This document shows positions 1 to 5,150 of a stretch of DNA of 7,608 bases, in pieces. Numbering within the stretch: the first letter of the stretch is position 1; every line of letters begins with the position of its first letter. The DNA is from Bacteroidales bacterium UBA4230 (lineage in GTDB: Bacteria; Bacteroidota; Bacteroidia; Bacteroidales; UBA932), in assembly GCA_002395605.1 (NCBI GenBank), contig DGXO01000026.1, forward strand, positions 7,248-14,855. The letters run 5' to 3'. The position numbers were made by a program, and so were the translations under genes. The notes under the pieces are model-generated. The model had not been told where the DNA came from and ran no database searches. It saw nothing but the letters and a program-made list of their open reading frames with translations.

Positions 1-288
1 ATGTACGGAGAGCGCTACATGGACACTCCGGAAACCAATCCGGAGGGCTTTGCCGCCACATCGCTCATCGGCAAGGCAAAAGACCTCAAGGGAAAACTCC
101 TGATTTGCCAGGGCGCCATGGACGACACCGTGGTGTGGGAGCACAGCCTAAGTTTCATCCAGCAGTGCATAGACCTTGAGATTCCCGTAGACTACTTCCC
201 CTACCCCACGGCAAAGCACAATGTCTTCGGCCGAAACCGAATTCATCTCATGGACAAGGTTACGCAGTATTTTGAGGATTACCTGTAG
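1..288 (+). CDS. S9 family (DPP-IV-like) serine peptidase, C-terminal fragment
   Basis: This is the last 95 codons of a prolyl oligopeptidase-family serine peptidase of the dipeptidyl-peptidase IV type. In Bacteroidota these are usually exported enzymes that release dipeptides from peptide N-termini, often after proline. The fragment is the end of the alpha/beta-hydrolase domain. The ERYMDTP-ENPEGF stretch (residues 4-17) is typical of the family. The GAMDD motif gives the catalytic Asp (D41), and the KHN motif gives the catalytic His (H73). Their 32-residue spacing equals that of human DPP-IV Asp708-His740. The catalytic Ser and the beta-propeller would lie before base 1. The ATG at base 1 is very probably an internal Met and not the start. 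The stop is TAG at 286-288, and the last 10 bases overlap the end of the convergent GH28 gene. The S9 assignment is firm; substrate specificity is inferred. Confidence 0.9.
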   Translation: MYGERYMDTPETNPEGFAATSLIGKAKDLKGKLLICQGAMDDTVVWEHSLSFIQQCIDLEIPVDYFPYPTAKHNVFGRNRIHLMDKVTQYFEDYL

Positions 289-1655
289 GTAATATACTGC
301 ACATTCTTGCTCTGAAGCATTCCGGGATTATCTATCCGGAATGCTTCTTCCGTATAGAAGAAGATGCAGTTCTCAAGGGTGATGTCGTGAATCATCTCAA
401 TTGTTCCGGCGGCCTTTACGCCAATGAGGGCGTCACGGCATACGACATTGGAAATGTGAATGTCCGTGAATTCCGGCACAAATACATCTGATTCTGCGGC
501 GACGGCATCATCCCTTCCAACCGGACGGTCTGCGTAAGAAGTTTCAAATACCAAGGCCTCTCCCTGGATGTCGCTCATGTAAATGTTTGAAATCCAGAGG
601 CCTTCAGTTTTTCCGCCGCGTTCCGGGGCGCTTTTGAACCTGAGGCCTGTATCCGTACCTGAGAAGGTGTTGCGCCTTACCACAATGTCCTCCATTCCGC
701 CGGAGAATTCTGAGCCAATCACAAATCCGCCATGGGCATGGAAAACGGTATTGTTCTCAATGAGGATGTTCTTGCAAGGGCCTGCTTTCACACCGGATTC
801 ACCGGCGCCCGCTTTCAGGCAGATTCCGTCATCACCAACGTCTACAGTGCTGTTCACAATCAGCACGTTGCAGGTATTCATGAGGTCTATGCCGTCACCG
901 TTCTGGGCATTCCAGGGGCAGCGAACCGTTACGTCGTCTATGGTAACGTCCTTGCAGCGCTGGGGCACCAGGTGGAATTTGGGAGAATTCTGGATGGTAA
1001 CACCCTTCACAAGAATGCGCTCGCAGTCCGTGAAACGAATCATGTGGGTACGCATCTTTTCCTGGGCCTCCGGGGTATCGGCAATATTTTCAAAACTCTT
1101 CAGGTTGAAAGGATACCACAAGTCGCCTTTTGGGGTAACCGTGCCGCCCATACGCTTAAAGGCATTCCATTCAGTATCACTCACTTTGCCTCTCTTCACT
1201 CCCCTCCACCATTCGCCGTTTCCGTCAATGATGCCCTCTCCGGTGATGCTTATGTCCTTTCGCTTGCTGGCTGTTATACCTGGGACCACCTTGCTGCTTT
1301 TAAGATGCATCTTCTTGTCCGGATTGAAAAGGATCATGGCATTGCGCTCCAGATGCAGGTCCATACGGTCCTTGAAGCTGATTGGGCCCGTCAGGAAAAT
1401 GCCTGCTGGCACTACCAGATGCCCGCCACCGGCCTTGTTAAGGGCCGATATCGCCTTGGAGAATGCCTCAGTGTTGTCAGTGATTCCGTCACCCACCGCG
1501 CCAAAATCGCTGAGGTTGACGGTATACTCCGGAATATTGGGCAACTGAGGCGCTGTAAGCTCTACCGGGAGATTAGCGTAATAGGTGGAATAATCCTGCG
1601 CTGAGGCCGAGATTGCGAGCAGTGCGCATGCAACTATGGTAATAAATCTTTTCAT
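279..1655 (-). CDS. Secreted GH28 glycoside hydrolase (polygalacturonase/rhamnogalacturonase type)
   Basis: The 458-residue protein is a right-handed beta-helix pectinase of family GH28, which hydrolyses alpha-galacturonosidic bonds in homogalacturonan or rhamnogalacturonan. The chosen ATG (1653-1655) begins MKRFITIVACALLAISASAQ, a clear signal peptide with probable cleavage after SAS-A or AQ, so the enzyme is likely periplasmic or surface-located. A longer in-frame start at 1793 would add 46 residues before the signal peptide and run through the tRNA gene, so I rejected it. The pectate-lyase-3-like motif FGAVGDGITDNTEAF is at residues 51-65. The active-site signatures are in order: NGD (252-254, where many polygalacturonases have NTD), the Asp pair D275-D276, AHGG (307-310) and RFK (339-341, in place of RIK). 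These variants are common, as I recall, in Bacteroidota GH28 enzymes. The gene stands alone, with no SusC/D partner in the window. The exact pectic substrate cannot be read from the sequence. Confidence 0.93.
   Translation of the reverse strand: MKRFITIVACALLAISASAQDYSTYYANLPVELTAPQLPNIPEYTVNLSDFGAVGDGITDNTEAFSKAISALNKAGGGHLVVPAGIFLTGPISFKDRMDLHLERNAMILFNPDKKMHLKSSKVVPGITASKRKDISITGEGIIDGNGEWWRGVKRGKVSDTEWNAFKRMGGTVTPKGDLWYPFNLKSFENIADTPEAQEKMRTHMIRFTDCERILVKGVTIQNSPKFHLVPQRCKDVTIDDVTVRCPWNAQNGDGIDLMNTCNVLIVNSTVDVGDDGICLKAGAGESGVKAGPCKNILIENNTVFHAHGGFVIGSEFSGGMEDIVVRRNTFSGTDTGLRFKSAPERGGKTEGLWISNIYMSDIQGEALVFETSYADRPVGRDDAVAAESDVFVPEFTDIHISNVVCRDALIGVKAAGTIEMIHDITLENCIFFYTEEAFRIDNPGMLQSKNVQYITYR
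314..347 (+). terminator. Perfect 12-bp hairpin downstream of the S9 peptidase gene, inside the GH28 3' coding end
   Basis: GAAGCATTCCGG (314-325) and CCGGAATGCTTC (336-347) are exact inverted repeats around a 10-base loop. The hairpin starts 25 bases after the S9 peptidase stop codon, where a terminator for that gene would be expected. It lies within the last codons of the opposite-strand GH28 gene (about residues 437-447). No strong T-run follows on the plus strand (TTCCGTATAG), so it is not a canonical intrinsic terminator. It may instead be a weak or Rho-assisted terminator, or an RNA 3'-end stabiliser. The structure is certain; the function is inferred. Confidence 0.4.
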
Positions 1656-1672
1656 ACGAGGCAGTTTACCTG

Positions 1673-1680
1673 CAAATATA
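1673..1680 (-). promoter_or_regulatory. Candidate -7 promoter element of the GH28 gene
   Basis: Read on the minus strand, this is TATATTTG, an exact match to the Bacteroidota -7 consensus TAnnTTTG. It lies 17 bases before the GH28 ATG, which implies a very short leader. No good TTTG -33 element sits 19-21 bases further upstream, where the sequence is TTATGA-like. The promoter may therefore be weak or activator-dependent. The 18-base palindrome at 1681-1698 directly abuts it and fills the expected spacer. Confidence 0.5.
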
Positions 1681-1698
1681 GTGCAAAATATTTTGCAC
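1681..1698. promoter_or_regulatory. Perfect 18-bp palindrome, candidate operator between GH28 and tRNA-Val
   Basis: GTGCAAAATATTTTGCAC is exactly self-complementary over 18 bases with no spacer, the form expected for a dimeric DNA-binding protein's site. It lies immediately upstream of the GH28 -7 element, and its right arm contains the TTTG -33 element of the tRNA-Val promoter. A bound protein could therefore affect both promoters. No regulator gene is present in the window, so the binding protein is unknown. The symmetry is read directly; the operator role is inference. Part of the TTTGC content comes from promoter consensus. Confidence 0.45.
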
Positions 1699-1722
1699 AT
1701 CATAATTTTTTGTATAACTTTG
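1692..1722 (+). promoter_or_regulatory. Bacteroidota-type promoter of tRNA-Val
   Basis: TTTG at 1692-1695 (-33) and TAACTTTG at 1715-1722 (-7) match the Bacteroidota primary-sigma consensus TTTG / TAnnTTTG with a 19-base spacer. Transcription would begin at about 1727-1730, leaving only a few bases before the tRNA 5' end at 1734. That is normal for a tRNA processed by RNase P. Confidence 0.8.
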
Positions 1723-1733
1723 CAATCCATTTC

Positions 1734-1808
1734 GAGGGCATAGCTCAGTTGGTTTAGAGCGCTTGCTTGACAGGCAAGAGGTCCGCAGTTCAAATCTGCG
1801 TGTCCTCA
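1734..1808 (+). tRNA. tRNA-Val (anticodon GAC)
   Basis: A full cloverleaf can be drawn. The 7-bp acceptor stem pairs GAGGGCA (1734-1740) with TGTCCTC (1801-1807), with one G-U pair. The D arm is GCTC/GAGC with a 10-base loop. The anticodon stem CTTGC/GCAAG encloses the loop TTGACAG, giving anticodon GAC at 1769-1771, which reads GUC/GUU valine codons. The variable loop has five bases. The T arm CGCAG/CTGCG has the loop TTCAAAT. The discriminator base is A1808. The CCA end is not encoded (the next bases are CAA), so it must be added by tRNA nucleotidyltransferase. A promoter lies just upstream and a terminator just downstream, so this is a monocistronic tRNA unit. Confidence 0.96.
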
Positions 1809-1810
1809 CA

Positions 1811-1838
1811 AAAAAGACCGGAAAAATCCGGTCTTTTT
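1811..1838. terminator. Bidirectional intrinsic terminator between tRNA-Val and clpX
   Basis: AAAAAGACCGGA (1811-1822) and TCCGGTCTTTTT (1827-1838) form a perfect 12-bp stem with an AAAA loop. The GC-rich GACCGGA core is flanked by A5 on the left and T5 on the right, so it makes a hairpin followed by a U-run in either direction. It ends tRNA-Val transcription (starting 3 bases after the tRNA) and the tig-clpP-clpX transcript (2 bases after the clpX stop codon). Confidence 0.92.
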
Positions 1839-1840
1839 CT

Positions 1841-3064
1841 TTATTTCTCCAGACGCTGCTTGGCGTAATCCAAAGTGAGTTTGAACACTTTCTTTTTAGA
1901 TGACGGGGCTTCAAACATGGCGTCTCCCATTATCTTTTCGCAGATTGAGCGAAGGCCGCGGGCGCCAAGTTTGTTCTTTATGGAAGTATCCACTATAAGG
2001 TCCAGGACCTCGGGCTCTATCTCCAGCTTCATGCCATCTATCTCAAAAAGCTTCTCGTACTGCTTCAGGAGGGCGTTTTTGGGTTCTGTGAGAATACGCT
2101 TAAGGGAATCACGGTCCAGCTGGTCAAGGTAAGTGACAAGCGGCAGACGGCCCACGATTTCCGGGATAAGGCCATAGGCTCTGAGATCCATGGCGTCTAC
2201 GTACTCAAGGAGATTGTCCTTGGCGATACGCTGCTTTTCCTCTGCGCCGAAGCCTATGATCTGGGTGTTCTTCCTAAGGGCGATGTGCCTTTCAATACCC
2301 TCAAAGGCGCCGCCGCAGATAAAGAGGATGTTCTGGGTGTTCACATGGATGAACTCCTGCTCAGGGTGCTTTCGGCCGCCCTTTGGAGGAACGTTGACTA
2401 TGCTTCCTTCAAGGAGTTTCAGCATGGCCTGCTGCACGCCTTCGCCGGAAACGTCGCGGGTAATTGACGGGTTGTCGGATTTACGGGCAATCTTGTCAAT
2501 CTCATCGATGAACACAATGCCGCGTTCGGCCTTCTGAAGGTCGAAATCGGCCTCTTGGAGGAGCCTTGTGAGGATACTCTCTACGTCTTCACCCACATAG
2601 CCGGCCTCTGTGAGCACCGTGGCGTCCACAATGGTGAACGGGACGTCAAGCATCTTTGCAATGGTGCGTGCGAGGAGGGTTTTGCCGGTTCCGGTGGGGC
2701 CCACGAGGAGGATGTTGCTCTTTTCAAGCTCCACGCCGTCCTGGGGCCGGTCAATCAAATTGTGCTGGACCCTCTTGTAGTGATTGTACACTGCAACGGC
2801 CAGCACCTTCTTGGCGCGGTCCTGGCCAATCACATACTGGTCCAGATACTCTTTGATTTCCTGAGGCTTGGGGGCCTTGCCCATGGCAGGAGCCGGTTTA
2901 GCGGACTTTCCCTTCCCTTCCCCTTCTATCTCCTTCACGTAGTCGGCGGCAAGCTTTGCGCAGTCGGAGCAGATGTAACCGTCCATGCCCTGCAGGAGGA
3001 ACGGGACTTCGGAGTCCGGGCGGCCGCAGAACATGCAGTGGTTATGAGACTTTTTTCCGGCCAT
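1841..3064 (-). CDS. clpX: ATP-dependent Clp protease ATP-binding subunit ClpX
   Basis: ClpX is the AAA+ unfoldase that recognises tagged or damaged proteins, unfolds them with ATP and threads them into the ClpP chamber; it is cytoplasmic and hexameric. The 407-residue length is normal for the family. The N-terminal zinc-binding domain has four cysteines (C10, C13, C32, C35). The AAA+ module shows Walker A GPTGTGKT (122-129), pore loop GYVG (156-159), Walker B FIDEID (185-190), the RKH pore loop (231-233), the IGF loop that docks on ClpP (270-272) and sensor-2 GARG (367-370). Every element needed for a working ClpP partner is visible. Its ATG overlaps the clpP TAA by one base (TAATG), indicating translational coupling and matched subunit supply. 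A symmetric terminator follows immediately, so clpX is the last gene of the tig-clpP-clpX unit. Confidence 0.98.
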   Translation of the reverse strand: MAGKKSHNHCMFCGRPDSEVPFLLQGMDGYICSDCAKLAADYVKEIEGEGKGKSAKPAPAMGKAPKPQEIKEYLDQYVIGQDRAKKVLAVAVYNHYKRVQHNLIDRPQDGVELEKSNILLVGPTGTGKTLLARTIAKMLDVPFTIVDATVLTEAGYVGEDVESILTRLLQEADFDLQKAERGIVFIDEIDKIARKSDNPSITRDVSGEGVQQAMLKLLEGSIVNVPPKGGRKHPEQEFIHVNTQNILFICGGAFEGIERHIALRKNTQIIGFGAEEKQRIAKDNLLEYVDAMDLRAYGLIPEIVGRLPLVTYLDQLDRDSLKRILTEPKNALLKQYEKLFEIDGMKLEIEPEVLDLIVDTSIKNKLGARGLRSICEKIMGDAMFEAPSSKKKVFKLTLDYAKQRLEK

Positions 3065-3732
3065 TACTTCTGACGCTTACGGAGGATTTCGTCTACCATG
3101 CCGTATTCCAGGGCTTCCTGGGCAGTCATCCAGTAGTCGCGTTCGCCGTCTTCGGCAACCTTCTTGTAAGGCTTGCCGGTGTGCTCGGAGATAATGTTGA
3201 AGAGTTCCGTACGGGTTTTCTCTATCTCCTTTGCGGCAATGAGGATTTCCGTTGCCTGGCCCTGGGCACCGCCAAGGGGCTGATGGATGAGGACACGGCT
3301 GTGAGGAAGCGCGCTACGCTTGCCCTTCTCACCTGCGCAGAGGAGGACGGCACCCATAGAGGCGGCCATTCCCGTGCACACGGTGGCAACGTCGGGCTGC
3401 ACCAGCTGCATGGTGTCGTAGATGCCAAGGCCGCTTGTTACCTGACCGCCGGGGGTGTTGAGGTACATGGTGATATCGGCATTGGAATCATTGGAAGCAA
3501 GGAAAAGGAGCTGGGCCTGGATGATGTTTGCAACGTCGTCGTCGATGGGAACGCCAAGGAAAATGATGCGGTCCATCATAAGGCGGGAGAAAACATCCAT
3601 CTGCGCTACGTTGAGCTTGCGCTCTTCCGTAATGGTGGGGTTGATGTATCCGTCATACACCGACGAATAACGAGAAAGGGTCATCGAACTGATGCCCCTT
3701 CCCTTCACTGCGAATTTCTCAAAATCGGTCAT
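3064..3732 (-). CDS. clpP: ATP-dependent Clp protease proteolytic subunit ClpP
   Basis: ClpP forms the barrel-shaped, two-ring tetradecameric serine peptidase that degrades polypeptides delivered by ClpX or ClpA/C-type ATPases. The 222-residue protein has the full catalytic triad: S125 in GMAASMG, H150 in RVLIHQP and D199 in GERDYWM. The Ser-His and His-Asp spacings (25 and 49) equal those of E. coli ClpP (S97, H122, D171). The N-terminus is about 28 residues longer than that of mature E. coli ClpP, consistent with a propeptide or extended N-terminal region; the true start could be internal, for example Met17. The gene follows tig after 35 bases that carry a palindromic repeat-like element and no Shine-Dalgarno, as is usual in Bacteroidota. 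It shares one base with the clpX start. Confidence 0.98.
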   Translation of the reverse strand: MTDFEKFAVKGRGISSMTLSRYSSVYDGYINPTITEERKLNVAQMDVFSRLMMDRIIFLGVPIDDDVANIIQAQLLFLASNDSNADITMYLNTPGGQVTSGLGIYDTMQLVQPDVATVCTGMAASMGAVLLCAGEKGKRSALPHSRVLIHQPLGGAQGQATEILIAAKEIEKTRTELFNIISEHTGKPYKKVAEDGERDYWMTAQEALEYGMVDEILRKRQK

Positions 3733-3737
3733 AATAT

Positions 3738-3767
3738 GAGATTTCTCGACTACGCTCGAAATGACAA
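3738..3767. repeat. Palindromic repeat-like element forming the tig-clpP spacer
   Basis: The 35-base tig-clpP spacer is almost entirely the motif GAGATTTCTCGAC-TACG-CTCGAAATGACAA. In the transcript direction it begins TCATTTCGAGC. Its core (3741-3762) folds as ATTTCGA against TCG-AG-AAAT, an imperfect stem with a 6-base loop. Sequences of this type (TCATTTCGAG...CGAGAAATCT) are, from memory, dispersed intergenic repeats in many Bacteroidota genomes, so I read this as one copy. Only one copy is in the window, so its repeat nature is recalled knowledge, not shown here. Confidence 0.5.
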
Positions 3768-5084
3768 TTATTTCAGTTCACGGAACTTGTCCATGGAGAT
3801 TTTCTTGGTCTGGAGGGTGACTTCCTCGCGGATGCGGGCAATTGCGGCGTTGTCCTCGCATTGCTCTTCAAGGCGCCTGTACTGGTTCTGGTCCTGGAGC
3901 ATGTTCTCTGCGGAAGACTCAATGAGGTTCTGGGGAACACCGCCCATGCCATACATAGCGTACTGGTAAGCCACATAGGAGAGAGCGGCCTGCTTGACGT
4001 CCTCGCGGGATACCTTGAGGCCGAATTTCTGCATGATGTAGCCACGCACAAGCTGCCACTTGAAGTCCTCCAGGAATGCGGGGAACTCTTTCTCCACCTG
4101 CTCTGCGCTGAACTTGCCTTCGTTGGCATAGACGAGCCACCTCTTGAGGAAGGCCTCAGGGAGTTCAAGGGCTGCCTTGTCCATGAAGTATTTGCGGACA
4201 TCCGTGCCGAAGCGGTAGTTGGCATCCTGCTCATGGTTAGCCTTGATACGCTCCTCCACCTTGGCGTCAAACTGCTCCTCAGAGGTAACTGCGCCCTTTC
4301 CGAACATCTTGTCCCAGGTTTCCTGGTTGGACTCTGCGGCAACGTAGGTCTTGACGTTCACAACGGTGAAAGTGAACATGGGGTTGAGGGTTGCAAGCTT
4401 GGCTTTGTCAACCTTCAGCATGGCTGCGCGGTCTGTCTCGTTGGCAAAAGCCTGGTTCACATCCACGTCAAACTTCTCTCCGGCCTTCTTGCCTAGAAAA
4501 GCCCCACGGGCTTCTTCGGCCACATTGGAAATGGACACATAAACGCCTTCGGCCTTGTGGCCCTCGTTTTCGATGTCGGCTACGATGTAGTCATTCTCTC
4601 CGGCCTTCTTACCTTCCTGCAGGGAACCGTACTGCTGGAGCATTCCCTCACGGGTGGCCTTGCGCTCTGCAACGGTGATGTTGATGTCGTAGTAGGGAAT
4701 CTTGTCCTCCTTGCCTACCTCGAAGCTGATCTCCGGAGTCTGGGCGATGTCAAACTTGAATGTGAAGTCCTCACCGGCCTTCCAAGAAAGCTGGGGCTGG
4801 TCCTCTGAAGGCATGGGCTCACCTACGATGCGGATTTTTTCGTCTCTGATGAAATTGTCAAGGGAGGTGCCTACCATACCGTTGACAGCTTCATAGAGGG
4901 CCTGGTCTCCGTAAAAGCGCTGGATAAGGCTCATAGGGGCCATTCCGCGGCGGAAACCCTTGATGTCGGCCTTGCGGCGGTATTCGTTGAGGCGCTTTTT
5001 CAGCGGCTCTTGATAATCTGCGGCCGCAATCTCGATGGTAACCTGGTAATTCAGGGCATCGGGCTGATTTTTAGTTACGTTCAT
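3768..5084 (-). CDS. tig: Trigger factor (ribosome-associated chaperone/peptidyl-prolyl isomerase)
   Basis: Trigger factor binds the ribosomal exit tunnel (protein L23) and shields nascent chains as they emerge. The 438-residue length is typical. The N-terminal ribosome-binding domain spans about residues 1-115 and carries the signature GFRRGMAP at 43-50, with F44-R45 at the same positions as in the E. coli GFRK tip. A central FKBP-type PPIase region follows (about 150-245). It is degenerate, as in other Bacteroidota, so isomerase activity is uncertain. The helical C-terminal chaperone domain (about 250-435) is rich in charged and glutamine residues. A 17-base exact direct repeat (4474-4490 and 4594-4610, exactly 40 codons apart) encodes two KKAGE segments in the central domain. 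A strong promoter precedes the gene, and clpP-clpX follow, making this the head of a protein-quality-control operon. Confidence 0.95.
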   Translation of the reverse strand: MNVTKNQPDALNYQVTIEIAAADYQEPLKKRLNEYRRKADIKGFRRGMAPMSLIQRFYGDQALYEAVNGMVGTSLDNFIRDEKIRIVGEPMPSEDQPQLSWKAGEDFTFKFDIAQTPEISFEVGKEDKIPYYDINITVAERKATREGMLQQYGSLQEGKKAGENDYIVADIENEGHKAEGVYVSISNVAEEARGAFLGKKAGEKFDVDVNQAFANETDRAAMLKVDKAKLATLNPMFTFTVVNVKTYVAAESNQETWDKMFGKGAVTSEEQFDAKVEERIKANHEQDANYRFGTDVRKYFMDKAALELPEAFLKRWLVYANEGKFSAEQVEKEFPAFLEDFKWQLVRGYIMQKFGLKVSREDVKQAALSYVAYQYAMYGMGGVPQNLIESSAENMLQDQNQYRRLEEQCEDNAAIARIREEVTLQTKKISMDKFRELK

Positions 5085-5118
5085 AGTATATTTAAGATTA
5101 TTAATTCATTTGGGGCGG

Positions 5119-5150
5119 CAAAGATAGGAAAAAAAAGCCGAAGAATCAAC
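5119..5150 (-). promoter_or_regulatory. Bacteroidota-type promoter of the tig-clpP-clpX operon
   Basis: Read on the minus strand, TATCTTTG (5126-5119) is an exact TAnnTTTG -7 element. A TTG (GTTG, 5150-5147) lies 20 bases upstream as the -33 element, and it overlaps the last codons of the upstream HD phosphohydrolase gene (stop TGA at 5148-5146). A T8 run fills part of the spacer. Transcription would start near 5112-5114, giving an AT-rich leader of about 28 bases with no Shine-Dalgarno, typical of Bacteroidota mRNAs. Confidence 0.78.

Noticed and set aside
583..1604. Long plus-strand open frames (about 290 and 321 codons) opposite GH28
   Set aside because: They are antisense to a gene with full GH28 motifs and a signal peptide. 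Their translations show no recognisable domain and they lack promoter signals, so they are shadow frames of GC-rich codons.
1656..1793. 46-residue N-terminal extension of GH28 from an ATG at 1793
   Set aside because: It would place the signal peptide internally and translate through the tRNA-Val gene and the promoter region.
1666..1914. 82-codon minus-strand frame across the tRNA, terminator and clpX end
   Set aside because: It overlaps a certain tRNA, a terminator and the clpX 3' end, and its translation has no recognisable domain.
2956..3969. 337-codon plus-strand open frame antisense to clpX, clpP and tig
   Set aside because: It crosses three well-identified genes and the tig-clpP spacer. 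Its translation has no recognisable motif, and no Bacteroidota promoter precedes it.
5129..5148. Possible intrinsic terminator for gyrB-HD ending in the T8 run
   Set aside because: I could not draw a stable GC-rich stem just upstream of the T-run on the minus strand. The T-run is better explained as promoter spacer.
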